A stretch of DNA of 64,000 bases from Apostichopus japonicus (lineage: Eukaryota > Echinodermata > Holothuroidea > Aspidochirotida > Stichopodidae): contig NC_092577.1 in the NCBI RefSeq assembly GCF_037975245.1, positions 36,634,898 to 36,698,897 of the forward strand. The letters run 5' to 3'. Below are positions 1 through 14,752 of the stretch, in pieces. The translations under genes were made by a program, and so were the position numbers. Under the pieces are notes generated by a model. The model saw only the letters and a list, made by a program, of their open reading frames with translations. It made no database searches and was not told the DNA's origin. Position 1 is the stretch's first letter. Every line of letters begins with the position of its first letter.

Positions 1-634
1 TATAGAATTCCACTTCCCATTCTGAATATTCTTCAATTTTTTTTTTGCCTAGCCATGTTAAAAAAGTGAGTGTTATTCTTTTTGGCCTTCCCCCATCTTT
101 GTGTTTGCATTGCAACAAGGTGTAGTTTTCTCTACTAAAAAAAACAAATCAAATCAAATAAAACTTAAATAAAAGATGATAACAGCACACCCAGGAGAAG
201 AGTGAGAGCCCTCCCAAATACTACCGGCTTATGTATACAAAAGACCTCACGGACGCAGATTAAGGGTAAAGGAGTTACACCAATTTGAAGTTCCAAATAA
301 CCTGGACTAACCCATTTGACCTGACGTGTGTCATTCCTGTGGTCTTATGATGGATGTTTATGAAATGTGATATATCAATCTGTGGGTGCCTCACCTGAAT
401 GTACCCAGAACCACGACATGCAATACATGCAGATATAATCATGAAACTGTATAATGCCAACACATACATACTGTAACAATGAAGACCAAAGAAGAGAGTA
501 AAAAAAGAAAAATAACATGGTTGGTAAAAGATATCACTCCTATTCGCCTGCTGACATTCCCACTGGGGATCGCATTTGATCCCAGAGAGACGCGATCTTT
601 TGATCCTTTTTCCGACATCTTGGCAAATCTAGAG
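1..634. other. 3' flank of SRP68, no gene
   Basis: This stretch lies downstream of the SRP68 stop codon on the minus strand, so its high-coordinate part is probably 3' untranslated sequence. It is AT-rich. I saw no canonical minus-strand AATAAA in it and no coding exon; the open frames here are short and lack splice context or recognisable motifs. Confidence 0.5.
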
Positions 635-2201
635 TTACTTTTCACCCCCACTCCACCATCCATGCAGGAACCCACCCAAACCCCCCTGCGCGGCCGATTT
701 ATTCTGTTTCAGTTTCTCGTCCAAGGAGGGAAACTCTATATGGTTCAGCACTATGTCAAAGAAGAGCGGTTTGCACGGTGACAGCTTTAAGTCCGGTGGG
801 AATGCCGTGAAGTTGGGCTTGGCGGCAAGGTCCGGCTGGTTGGCGTTGTACCGGTCCAGCCTTTCCACCAGCGGTTGATTGTCCTTCAGACCGAGTTGCG
901 CCATTCCTTTGCTGATGGAAGGTTCACTGGAATCTGAAAATTAACGCAAAGAGTTTCTTGGTAAGCCATGGCCTTTTTTTTAAAGTATTCTTGGGTGGAG
1001 GGTATTTTCTATGGGTGAGAGTAGTCGGAGGGTGGGGGAAGTCAATTCAATTAATTGTGAGAAATGTCATTCAATTAGGAACCACATAAGGCCTATTCTC
1101 ATCTTTGTAGTAAGTTTGTCAGCTTGAGCTACCTGACAGTTCATAAGTAGGGGGGTATATTGGAGTGGAATTTGAGATTTGAATCCCTGAATAGAGAAAG
1201 TTTACAAAACTTGATAATTTGCAGTCATTTTTTGTTGTTGCTGTCACAAACAGAAATGGATACCCACTTTCTATTATTTGGAGAAGACAGAAACTGGTTC
1301 ATTCGAAGTCTACAAGGCCAGATACACTCTTTTTATTTTGGCTTTCAATTTCTTTATTCTGACAAATTTCGATAGTACAAAAAAACAGCATTTTTGATAG
1401 GGCTTTTGATACTTCCTTGTGATCCCTGGACATCATACATTCAGCTACGAGCAAAAATAACTGTTGTCTGTCCTGTCCACTACAATACTCCTATTGTAAT
1501 ATTTTCACACCCTAAGGGCTAATAGGTCTCTCCACCCCCCCCCCCCAAAAAAAGGGGTGAAAAGGGGCGGTGCTGCTTCCAACTGAATTAATCTTTTCAC
1601 TCATTGTTTAACAAAAGAGAAAAATTTGGGAAAGAAAACAACAGATTATTAATATAAATGCCATGTTTCTCTGAATCATTGTCTATGCTCTGATGGAAAA
1701 CATTTGTTCCAGTAGCAGGGTCAATTCCCAGGTTCCAAATGGACTCGGCAGTTTAATCTAGTGCATTTTCCTGACGATCAGACCCAAAAGAGAACATCGA
1801 TATGTCTCTCCACCGTTATCCCAAAGAAGAAACCTTTCAGAAACTCAAGGGTACTAAAGGAATTTCAAACTAACCAGGGTCCTGCACAAAAGTAACAGGG
1901 TAGTAGCATGATGGTCTCTGCCTGATTCCCCCTCCCCCAACCCTATTTCTTTTCTTAATTTTTTGGTATTCATCCTTTCATATATAGTCCATCTTGCATT
2001 TTGCCTTTTGAAAAACAAGAATCCTTAATCTTCATCCAAAGCAGCAAAAAGTTTATTTCCAAACACAGTAAATTGATTATTATTATTATTATAATTATTA
2101 TTATATTATTATAAGTACATACCTAGAATGGAGGCCACCTGAGCAGAGTACTTCAAGCCGTTGATATCTTGTGCAAGAGTGTCCAATTCCTCTACCTCCA
2201 C
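635..2201 (-). CDS. SRP68: SRP68, last two coding exons (partial gene)
   Basis: Two exons encode the C-terminus of the 68-kDa signal recognition particle subunit, which binds SRP RNA with SRP72 in the cytosolic particle that targets ribosomes to the ER. Exon 2123-2201 starts after an AG and ends at a GTATGT donor; it encodes 26 codons beginning VEVEEL and ending QVASIL. Its last base joins exon 635-933 to make an Asp codon. The terminal exon carries the family landmarks PLVERLD, FPP, CKPLFFD and LNHIEFPSLDEKL, then a Gly-rich tail and TAA at 635-637. These match what I recall of the vertebrate SRP68 C-terminus. The intron (934-2122) holds an ATT-type microsatellite near 2077-2115 and nothing else recognised. 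Upstream exons should lie at higher coordinates but none was seen, so this is either a gene with a very long intron or a detached 3' fragment. Confidence 0.87.
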
Positions 2202-2845
2202 CTATCGATTAAATGAAACCAAAATCTAATCATGATGTCTTCCACATTAAGTTTTTTAAGGGAGTGTCACTACCCGACAAGCCCTATAGGGTTTTTTAGT
2301 ACACTTCCTTTCACAAGTTTTGTTTATCTCCTTCTATGTCATACGTCATACTTATGTTAAGATAGAACAAAAATAAATAAATGAAATGAAATAAATGAAT
2401 TAGTTACCTTTTTTTTTAATTCGAGTAAAAGTTTTGTTTTTGTTGTTGTTGATCTCGAATCAAAAGGAGTTTAACCCCTGGTCGACCTGGCGAGAGGTCC
2501 TACGGGGGGGGGGGGGGGGGATAATAAGTTTGTTTTTATAGAATAGACATTTTTTTTTTCTTGGAAAAGTTGTCTATGTTCAGTCAGGGAATTGCTGGTA
2601 AATGAAGTCTTATATATTTACATTGGACAGGATAGCCATAATCATACCCGAGGTCGGAGTCGAAGAGCCAATTAGGGAGGGATTTCTAAAGGAGAGGAAT
2701 TTCTAAGTACTGAGGATTGTGGAGATGGAGTGTTTTCTATTGTTTGGGTAGGGAGTGGTTGTGGTTTCTATTGTTTGGTAAGGGAGTGGTTGCTACTTTA
2801 TGTTTTAATCAATCGGTCATTGTTGGAGTTGTTTGTTTTGTTCTG
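2202..2845. repeat. G-run and duplicated LINE 3' segment
   Basis: A long G homopolymer sits near 2503-2520. From about 2645 to 2835 the sequence resembles 3175-3350, sharing in order GTCGGAG or GTCGGGG, GGATTT, GTAGGGAGTGGTTG-like text, TCAATCA and GAGTTGTT. It is therefore probably a second, divergent copy of the 3' region of the LINE next to it. No gene was seen. Confidence 0.5.
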
Positions 2846-5800
2846 TATATGTAAATGTAAATAAAATCTTATATAGCGCACTACGCGTGATGATGCATCT
2901 GTGCGCTTTACAATCGAGAAAATACAATGCCATAAAACAATAAAAAAGAAAAAAAAAACAGAAAATACATATTACCATCTACAGAAATATACAGGAATAT
3001 GAGATCAAAAAACTATTAAAAGTACTGGTGAAGCGAAAAGCGATAAAACAGATTGACTACAAAATCTACAATTTGAATGCTAAAAAGTGAAAAATCCAAT
3101 TGAAGTTAGAACCTAAAAACCAACACGACAGAACAATATAAAGCAGATATAAACAGGAATATATAGTATACTTGGAGTCGGGGCCTAGACCCATTTAGGA
3201 AAGGATTTTTTTAATGGAATGAGACTTAAAGTAGTAACAATTGTGAATACAGAAAGGGTTTGGTTTTTGAGTAGTGAGTTGTTGCGACTTTGTATTTCAG
3301 GGGGAGGTCTTCAATCAACAGGTCGTTCTCGAGGTTGTTTTTGTATAACTTGGTGATGAATTCTTCAAGTCAGGTGAAAGTAGATTTTGTGTTTCCTGCA
3401 CGGAGAACGTACAAAGTAGCAATATAGGTAGGGATTTTGAGTGCGAGTCGATAAGCTGTGGTGTGGATTCTGTTTAAAATTTGTTTATTGGGATTAGAGA
3501 TGGTAAGCAGGGAGATGCTCCCGTAACTGAGAATCGGTTTTACTTTGGATTTATAGATTTGGATAATGGTTTTCAGAGGGAAGTTATATTTGTGTGAGAG
3601 GATTTGAATGGATTTAAGTTGGGACCAGCAGCGTCCTGCAGTTCTGTTACAATGTGGAATTAAACAATAATTTGCTATCGAAAGTGGTACCGAGGAAGGT
3701 TGCATTAGGAGTATCAGTGATTGAGGTGTTGAAAGATTTATTTTGGAAATATGGTGTTGGTATTTAGAGTTTATTATGGAGAAATTGGCTAAGTTAGATT
3801 CTGAGGGATTTATTTTTTGTTCTCTACATCGAGCACCAATTTTCGAGATGTGTAATTGCTTTTTTAATATTTAGTTCCGTCATAAAGATATTTTTACTGG
3901 TGCTCCAAATGGCTATGTCGTCAGTGTAGTGACTATAGTTGCATTTAGATAGGGGGATGTTCAAATCATTAACAAATAGGGTGTAGGGGAGGGGGCTGAG
4001 AACAGTGCCCTGTGGAGTACCTGCACGAAGTGGAATAGGTTTTGATTGTTGGTTTTTGTAGCATAATTTTGCATTGAGCTCTCTATGGAAAGAGGAAAGA
4101 AGTCTGGTGTTATTGGAGGGGAGATTAAAGTTAAGTAGTTAAATTCTTATGCCGTTGTACCAAGTTTTGTCGAACGCCTTTTCGGCATCAAGGAAGAGGG
4201 CAGTGGTATCATGTTTTTTATGAAGCCGATGCGAATTTCTTCGGAAAAGCGGAAAGTTTGGTTTATTGTAGATTTGTGTGCACGGAATTAGCCTGATTGA
4301 TACGGGCAAAGTGATTATTTTGCTCTAGGTGGGTTCTGGTGCAGCTGTCTATAATTCTTTCGAAAATCTTACCTAAGGCTGGCAGGCGACTTATTGGTCG
4401 ATAGTTTTGAATTTTGGTGTGTCTTTACTTAGTTTCGGTATTAAAATCATTTTGGCAGATTTCCACAGGGTTTGGAAATAAGGAGTTTGTTTAATAATGG
4501 GAAAATATGAGAATTAATGAATATCGGAGGCCGACGGAGGGGAATCTTTTAGCACTAGGTCATTTATGTTGTCAAGACCAGGGGAGGAGGCATTTTTGCA
4601 TACTTAGTGGCACTATACCAATTGTTTATATCTATTTCTTTGAGTAGAGGGATGTTTATTGAGACATCCTTAGAAGTCGGGGATAAAGCTGGTTGCATTA
4701 CAGATAATTGTACGGTCTATTTCGTGTTGGGATCTGTTATCGTATGGAGGGCCGTCTAAGATATTGAATATAGTTTTCAAGTACGATTCAATAAGCTTTA
4801 TTTGGTCTTAAGTTTTTGTGATCAGGTTACCTACTTTATCTCTAAGGCATTGGTCTGTATTACCTGTGTTTGGGGTTGTTATGGGTTTATGATATTTTTT
4901 TAGTTTTTTCCAAAAGTGTTTTGGGTTTTTGTCATTAAAGATTGAATCGCATTTTTTTTTGGACTCGGTTTTGGTCAACTGCCGATATTTGTCTATTTAT
5001 TTGCTTTTTAAGTTGGTTAATTCAGGTTTTTAGAGTTGGATCTGGGGAGATCATATAGGTTCTATGTAGGCGACGTCTGAGTTAATTAGTGTAAGAATAT
5101 TCCTATTTAGTTTTTGGTTTCTGTTTTGTTTTTAAGGGGCAGTGTTTTTTGAAGGTATTGAAGATATGTTGGGCAATGCTGTCACAATATATGCCGATGT
5201 AATTTAGCTTGTTGTTGTTTTAATTGGGTATAGTGTTGTTTGTTACGAGTTCCTCTTTAAATGATGTCCAGTCTGTTTTATTGTAATTATACGTTAATTC
5301 GTTATTTTGGATGCGACTGAGGTTTATGACTAGCTCAAAAAGGAGTGGAAAATGGTCACTGATTAGGTCATCTTCTAGGATTTGAATCGAATGAGTTTTA
5401 GTTGCAGGTGGTTTGAGGTTATGGCGTAGTCAAGTAGTTCAGTATTATTGTTTATTGGGTTTTATCCTAGTTTGGTATTTTGGTTAATTATTGTTAAGTT
5501 GTGTTTATCACATATTTCTAAGAGGGATATGCCTTTTTCAGATATTTTGGTGCTACCAAAAAATGATGAGGTGGGCATTTAGATCTCCTAGTAGTATTGT
5601 ATTTTTATTAGAACTTTTTTTTGTGGATATGGGCTCATTTGGGGACTATAATAGCTAATAATGTGGAGAGGTTTATTGTCTCTTTCGAGTACAATTTCTA
5701 TTGTTTGTTTGGGTTGGGTGTGGGAGGAGGGTGGCTTTGAGGTTGTTTTTTTCAGCAATAAGTACTCCTCCCATAGAGCGAGAGATATCGTGTCTGAAAG

Positions 5801-7127
5801 TTTGGTAACCAGGGAAGCTAAGGTGGGAATCTGTATTTAGTTTAGTTTCGTTTAACGAAATGATATCCGGGGAGTGGTTGGTGAATATACTAAGTAGGAG
5901 GCTTAATTTTGGAAGGATACTGTTGATGTTTAGGTGGAGCAACTTGACCGAAGGAGGGAGTGTGCTTGTGGTGTAGGTGATTGAGTAGGGCTAAATATTG
6001 AAGGTTGGTGGAGATGTTCCATAATTACAGTTTTGGGGATATTTAAGTTTAGGTGTTTTAGTGTTAACACGGTGGCATAGCTGGCAAGGTCGTCGGATTT
6101 AATATTAATGTCGGCTTTTTGGAAGGTGTTTTGTACTAATTCAATTACAAAGGTTGCGATATTAAGTTTTTCTTCAGTGGCGATTTTATTTCTTATTTCA
6201 ATTTTAGGGGTGGATTTGGTTACATCCGCTTAGGTTTTTTGTTGTTGCTGTTGTTTGTTATTAGCTTCAGTTTTAGCTTGTTTAAATTTTGGGCATCCTT
6301 TGTAAAGGGCGGCATGAGTCCCTGAGCAATTGGCACATTGTGTTTTCTTTTGGTTTGGGACAGTCTTCAACTCTGTGGTTTTTTGCCACATCTGAGACAT
6401 CTGGTTTAATTTTTGCAAGTATGGTAGGTGTGTCCAAAAAGTTGACATTTGAAACATTGAGTGATTTGGGGGGGGGGGTGGTTCGTGGTATTCTTCTATT
6501 TTGTGTTTATAGTATCCTAAGTAGAAACCTTGTTTGATTAGGGATTGTTGAGGTCCTTGTTCTTCAAACGTTATTTTTACTTTCCAAGTTGGATTGTTTG
6601 TGGCATGACTAATGAGTCTTTAAGTTGTATTGGGGGTGTATTCTTGGTCTTGGAGTTCTTGTTCAATATCTTTGATTTGAATTTCAGGGTTTATGCCACA
6701 GGGTACTATGGAGAAGTTTCTTTGTCTTACTTTTTGGGGGATTCTTGGTTTGGGGTTGCCTAGTTTAGTCCATGGTTTCAGGAGGATATTTGCAGATTTA
6801 GGGTCATGGGGATGATTAGGATGTTGGTACTACAAAGACGCTTTACATTTGAGATCATAGCATTTGGTTTTTCTTCATTGATTAGTTTAGCAAGTGTTAT
6901 TGGGTTTTTTGATAGTACTGGTAAAATTCCTGATACAATGATTGTTTGAGCGGACTTTTTTGGTGGTTGGTTTGGAGTTAGGAGATGGGTTTATTTCAAG
7001 GGAGTTTTGACTTTGTCTTTTTCTGCTATTTTTGTACAGGGATTCAGTCATTAATGTCTATGCCAAAATCAGAGAGGTTTAGGTTTTCGGCTAGGGGGGC
7101 GGTTATAGGTGGGTAAGGGGTTGTCAT
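2846..7127 (-). mobile_element. Decayed jockey-like non-LTR retrotransposon (LINE)
   Basis: On the minus strand the order is ORF1, endonuclease, reverse transcriptase, 3' tail. ORF1 opens at 7127 (MTTPYPPITAPLAENL, soon stopped) and reappears at 6457-6230 with a gag-type zinc knuckle, CANCSGTHAALYKGCPKFK. At 5942-5673 an AP-endonuclease start reads LNINSILPKL with SLNETKL downstream. Reverse-transcriptase motifs follow: FLDAEKAFDKTWYNG near 4155-4205, GTPQGTVLSP near 4000-4025 and YTDD at 3917-3928 (usual form YADD). The thumb region (KPILSYG) lies in 3705-3370. The 3' end has a hairpin with GCGCAC/GTGCGC arms near 2875-2910 and ends near 2846. Several stops and frame changes show it is inactive. 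The jockey-type assignment rests on the zinc knuckle and motif A only. Confidence 0.85.
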
Positions 7128-7187
7128 ATTGGCAAAACAGCCCCTCCCTATGGGTTTTAAATGGCTTCTTTACAATGAAATTGATCA

Positions 7188-7456
7188 TAGACTTCACTTA
7201 CCAGAAAGAATTAGTCTCCAGCCTAAGACGGCAGACGGAAAGAATAGGAACTCCTTTTGAAGAGACACACTATGAATCGAAAGTGTAGCATTGTGTTGGT
7301 ATCCAAGGAGGCGTATGTTTTGTTAATGGCAAGTAATAGAGTGAAGGATGATGGGGTGGCGCTTTGTCGAAAAGCTAACTGTTGACCAACATAATCCTCA
7401 GATCCCTAAGGAAAGGAGAGGAATGCAAAAGAAATTAGCCAATTGTCTTCAAAGTA
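7188..7456 (-). pseudogene. Decayed ABCC exon copy 1
   Basis: About 78 bases (7379-7456) match the 5' edge and flanking intron of the ABCC-type exon at 8143-8413: an acceptor-like AG, GATCTG, TATGTTG and TCAACA in the same order, then a shared flank (AAGGAGAGGAAT, CTTCAAAGTAA). Downstream in the minus direction the similarity is lost, although the frame stays open for a while and a GTAAGT follows near 7200. It cannot encode a working nucleotide-binding domain and is best read as a duplicated, decayed exon. Confidence 0.5.
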
Positions 7457-7689
7457 AGTCTCGTACATTTAGCACAAAACATTAAACACTAATAAGCAAC
7501 TAATTCCAACAAAGTTAAGGCTGTGATTGAAACTTTACTGATGGAAACATAAGTAAATATATATTACATTTTTAGGCACTTTTCTTTCTTATCACTAACC
7601 TTGACTGTAATATATTGCAGCTTTCCAGCTTAGCTGGTGTTTTTTCATCAAATCAGCACATCTTTGAGTTTTCTGATCTTGACAACAAT

Positions 7690-9620
<1,931 letters not shown>

Positions 9621-9621
9621 T

Positions 9622-9835
9622 GGCAACAATCAACTGTTGAGAGGACAAGACTGATGTTCATGATACTGGCTCACACTGATGTTTCCCTTGAATCTTACTT
9701 TTTCTCCAATTTCTGTTAAATCACCTCGAGATAACACTTCCAGATCACTCTGTAGAGGACAGGCTTGAAGGATCTTCTCGTATTTGGTGGAGTTAATGAT
9801 CTTTTCAACCACTTGTTCTAAACCTGATCCAGCTT
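9622..9835 (-). pseudogene. ABCC exon, copy 3 (decayed)
   Basis: The 9622-9806 segment matches 8105-8275 closely, including the non-coding flank (CAACTGTTGAGAGGACAAGA). Its minus translation keeps [21 protein letters not shown] and LTEIGEK, but the [11 protein letters not shown] half is replaced by unrelated sequence and the ABC signature is again absent. It is a truncated duplicate of the same exon. Confidence 0.65.
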
Positions 9836-9850
9836 CATTATAGACATCCA

Positions 9851-12800
9851 AGACTCACAAATTTCCTGACATTTCCTGACAGTACTGTAAAAGATAAAAA
9901 GATTTCATATATTGGAAAGCAGATACTGTAGACATTGCAACTAGGCTCATTTTTATCCACTCCCTTCCTTCCTCCCTTTCCTCCCTCCCCCTGACTACCT
10001 AAACAACCCTGACTGCTGCCTCATTGATATAACTATGTATAAACAAATGTACATCATTGTGGTTTAACGGCAGAAATAAACGAAACGAATACCAGAGCTT
10101 AAATATTTCTGTGTTACTATAGTAAACTGCATACCCAAACGGAAGCATTACAGAATCTTCAATGTCTCAGACCTCCAGCAGGATGTTAGTCAGTTCATGG
10201 AGTCTTCTTGTGAATCAGTGTGGCCTGCACTGGCCAATGCAATGCTGTTAAGACAAATATAAAAGCAATATGTATATATTGTATATGTATATGTATATAT
10301 GTATATATATATATGTATATATGTATATGTATATATGTATATGTATATATGTATATAATATGTATATATGTATATATACCTATGGTGAAATAAAGTTTAG
10401 TAGATTTTAGTAGTTTTACATAAGATCATCTTCCAGTTTGCGTATGCAGATACCTTTTCGATGAATGTTTACAAACATGAATAAACTGTACCTCTTTTTG
10501 TTACTAAGTGCCTGTTTATTTTTAATACTTGCAATATATGACTTATGAACCTTACTAGACATTGCTATCATACCTACATTTGGAGTACTTCACAAAATGC
10601 CAAAACTTCCTCTGATGTACTGCACATTGTTCACTATAATGGTCAAGCCAATAGTAAGGAATGAATTGAACACAATTTTGAGAACATTTCATCAGCCAAA
10701 CAAATTTTGAGAGCATGTACTAGTTTAAACAAACTAATTAGCTAGCACATTCATGAAGAACTGGAAAATTGAAAAATTTCTGAAATAAACATCATTCTTG
10801 AAACGAGAAACTTGACAAGTGAAATAAAGACCGACACTTAAGCTACAACATGTACACTTAGCAATGATGAAAACTGGCTTTTCGGCCTTACACAAGTACC
10901 AACAACATATTGGTATATTCATGGTAAACCCTCATGTGCTTCCATGACTTCTAGCACCTGCGTAATAATATTCTATATCACTGAACAAGGACAGAGATAC
11001 TATATATTGTACTTATATCTCTCAATACTCTTAATATGTGTTTACCATGAGTTGTGTTCCTCACAACTTAATCAATGTTTTCAAATTAAAAACCAAATTA
11101 AAGACAATTACTCAACAATGAGAGGTCGACTTAGCAAAGTTTGAATTCGGTTTAATAATAATCAAAGTTTCAGTGAAACAGTTCTGCTGACTATAAAATC
11201 ATGCCTTAGGCATCAAAAGATGTCTATGATCTGATAAAGATATGCCGAGAGTTGGACCAATACTGTTAAGCCTAGCTTCAGGTCAAAATTATGCTAGTTG
11301 ATCAAATTAATACATGTATATCAATTTAGTTGCCTACGCTAGGTAACATCAGCTTGCATAGAGTTTTCTCCATACTTGAACCATCACCAACATCAATTAG
11401 ACCACAGTTAGGCATAATTGCTTGAGAATTTCATTTTACAAAGTACCGTTGCTTGTATAACAAGCCTAGGATAAGCTAGTTTGTCCTGATCTCTATCTAG
11501 CCTCCGCTTTGGTAGGCTAGCCTAGGTTTTCATTCCCATTTTCATTTGGTGGTAGGCCTAGCCTGGGGCCATTTGTTCCCTCCCCTAACAACGTTATTTT
11601 CCTCCCACTATAAAGTTGAGTAACTTACTTTCCCTACATCATACTGGGCTAGGGGAGTCAAGTACGTTTCCATGGGAAATTAACATTTTCAGGGGAGTTA
11701 GCTAAGGTTTTTCATGGGAGGCATATTGGCTAGACTATGTGGAAAGAATAGATGTTGTAACTGTAAGTGGAATAACTGTAGGGAAAGATTTAAGGGAGAA
11801 AGGTAACGTTAAGGGGGAAAAATAACATGGTTAAGGAAACTAACATACTATTTTCATTGGAGGAGACTGTTGTTCTGTAGGCTCTGACGGCATATTTTCT
11901 TTGTAGAGTAAGCTAAACAAAGTTGTGATAATATGAAGGAAACTAGAAAATGTGACCAGGTAACTTACTGTACTTGTGTAACTGTTCAGTGATTGAAAGA
12001 TGATAAGTGTTTGTGAATAGGCCCATTTGTTTGTATGCCAACATGGGGTAATTAACATGCGAGGAATCCATAGTGGTTATGGGTTGTATGGCATTCATTG
12101 TGGGAATGAAATAACAGAAACTTTTAGCTAGTATAGGTATATGCCTTCCTTGGTTCCTCCCCTAAAATTGTTGTTTCCCATTTAACAATACCAGTTTCTT
12201 CAATTACTACAAGTGTCTCTTTGAAATATGTTCCTTTCTTTCACCAAACTCTCTTAAATCACAAGACACATTTACTACGTACAATTGCTTCATTACCTAA
12301 ATTAATTCTTTCCACAGCCAAACCGTCTTTCTTTCCTCCCCTGAAAAACGTTTGCTTCAACCCTATAAAAAATAATTAAATATCTAACAGGAGCCGGCCT
12401 GTCATGATGGAAAAAAAAAGCAATGAGAGAGAGCTTTCATCCTAAGCTAATTTGTCCGGTTGCGAGTTACGTAGTGTCTTGAGAATGTGTTACTGTTAAG
12501 TGCTAGATGGCATAGCCTAGGCTATGGTAGGCTACTCTGGTAGGAATTTAAAGACAATTAATTAAGTTAGGCCTACCCTAACTGTATAGCCTTAACCAGA
12601 AAGTAATAAGGCCCAACCAGCTAGGTCTAGAATTTTGTCGGAAGATATAAAGTGACTTACTTTACTTACGTGAATTGTCTAGTGAATATCATATTAGGCC
12701 TAGGTTAGCATTCCATCTTACTATAGACGCCAGTGCCTACGTGAGCTAGCCTATCGTTAGGCCTAAGCGATACTATTATATGATAGGCTAGCCTAATTTC

Positions 12801-13190
12801 TCACGCTCGCTGACTCAAACAATGTGAAGTACTAACTTGCTCCACAAAACTAATGAACAACCTTCGCCATTCAAATTCTTTGACAGTTACTACCCGTTAC
12901 AGAATAGGCTACAAATTACAATTACGTATGAATTGTTAGCTAACGGCTGCCAGGAAGCGAACTGCTCGTGCAAACTTTCGTGAGCTTTATGATACAGATC
13001 ATAATTCGCGCTCCTTAGCTTAAACTTTGACCGGTGTGAAGTTAGATACTTATTCCACGTTCCTCATTCGATATTCGCGAATGAGTAACTGCTACCTATT
13101 CAGTTACGTATTCGACAATGGTATCGACGTAACACCTCTGGCAAGACAAAAGCTTGCTGACAAGAAGTTCAACATTTGGTCGTGGAAAGA
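9851..13190. other. Intergenic, TATG microsatellite and CTAGGC-rich DNA
   Basis: No exon is recognised. A TATATG/TATA microsatellite spans about 10268-10378. From about 11240 to 12800 the motifs GCCTAG, CTAGGC and TAGGCCTA recur many times. 12890-13180 is richer in CpG and has short inverted repeats such as CTCATTCG/CGAATGAG near 13065. Its sequence style resembles the neighbourhoods of the ADAT2 and E2F 5' ends, so a promoter could lie here, but no gene start could be attached to it. Confidence 0.45.
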
Positions 13191-14340
13191 GGTTTAGTCA
13201 TATGAACTTTAATGACTATGTAGAAGGGTACTATAATGCATCTTGCTCGGTCCAAATAGTTCTTGACCAACTAATATGACCACTGAAAAAAAATCACTTT
13301 AGGCCCTAATCAAGACTAGCACGCCTTGGACCACCTAACCAATGGGTCATATGAATTCTTAACACATTGTAGAAGGATACTATAATGCGTCTTGCCCGGT
13401 CCAAAGAGTGCTTGACCAATTAAAATGACCACTAAATTAACAACTTTTTAAATGAATGTAACAGGAACTGAAATAAAAACATTTGGGCCCTAATCAAAAC
13501 CAGCACGCCTTCGACCACCCAACCAATGGGTCATAGGAACCTAAAGACATTGTAGAAGGGTACCATAATGGGCCATGCCCGGTCCAAAGAGTGCTTGACC
13601 AATTTAAATGACCATTAAATCATTACTTCTCTAATGAGTGTAACGGGACCACGAAAAAGCTTTGGGCCCTTATCCATGCAGCACGCCTTGGAACACCAAA
13701 CCGATGGTTAACATGAACTCTAAAGACATTGTAGAAGAGTACCATAATGCGTCTTGCCCGGTCCAAAGAGTGCTTAACCAGTTTAAATGACCATTAAATC
13801 ATTACTTCTTTAATGAGTGTAACAGGACCACGAAAAAGCTTTGGGCCCTAATCCATGCAGCACGCCTTAGACCACCTAACAAATGGGTAATATGAACTCT
13901 AATGACAATGTAGAAGGGTACCATAATGCGTCTTGCCCTGTCCAAAGAGTGCTTGACCAATTAAACTGACCACTAAATCATCACTTCGTTAATGAATGTA
14001 AATGGACCTGCAAAAATCTTTAGGCCCCAGTCAAGACCAGCAGCACGCCCTGGACCACCCAACCAATGGGTCATATAAATTCTAAAGACATTGTAGAAGG
14101 GTACCATAATGCGTCTTGCCCGGTCCAAAGAGTGCTTAACCAATTAAACTGACCACTAAATCATCACTTCATAAATTAATGTAACGGGACCTAACAGAAA
14201 AACCGTAAGGCCATAATTAAAACCAGCACGCCTCGGACCACCCAACCAATAGGTCATATGAATTCTAAGGACATAATTGAAGAGTCCCATAGTCATGCAG
14301 TCTTATACGGTCCAAAGAGTATTTGACCAATACAAATGAA
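13190..14340. repeat. Satellite of about 181 bp, six to seven units
   Basis: Units share TTGTAGAAGGGTACCATAAT, GCGTCTTGCCCGGTCCAAAG, AGTGCTTGACCAAT, a T-rich spacer, CAGCACGCCT and ACCAATGGGTCAT. Starts fall near 13197, 13345, 13528, 13709, 13888, 14069 and 14251; the first interval is short (about 148 bp) and the rest are about 180 bp. Units differ by substitutions and small indels. No coding potential was seen. Confidence 0.9.
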
Positions 14341-14509
14341 TAATGCACAATCATTATCCAGCAGATTTATCAAAACGAGAGCCTAAGTGATATTGTTCAA
14401 TGCTTGGACGTTATTGCATGTGCCATTAATGCATGGTAGGCCTAGGGGATGGTTTATTATTTTGATTGTTTGTCCGGCTGTAAGCTTCAGTTGAGCTTTT
14501 ATGACAGTG

Positions 14510-14752
14510 CCTGCTACATGCCTGCTACATGCCTGCTACATGCCTGCTACATGCCTGCTACATGCCTGCTACATGCCTGCTACATGCCTGCTACATGCCT
14601 GCTACATGCCTGCTACATGCCTGCTACATGCCTGCTACATGCCTGCTACATGCCTGCTACATGCCTGCTACATGCCTGCTACATGCCTGCTACATGCCTG
14701 CTACATGCCTGCTACATGCCTGCTACATGCCTGCTACATGCCTGCTACATGC
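14510..14752. repeat. 11-bp minisatellite (CCTGCTACATG)n
   Basis: About 22 almost perfect copies of CCTGCTACATG in tandem. Because 11 is not a multiple of three and the unit has no stop in any plus-strand phase, all three plus frames stay open through it; those frames are not genes. Confidence 0.97.

Noticed and set aside
479-781. 100-codon plus-strand frame (MKTKEESKKRK)
   Set aside because: It is antisense to the SRP68 terminal exon and has no similarity or splice context of its own.
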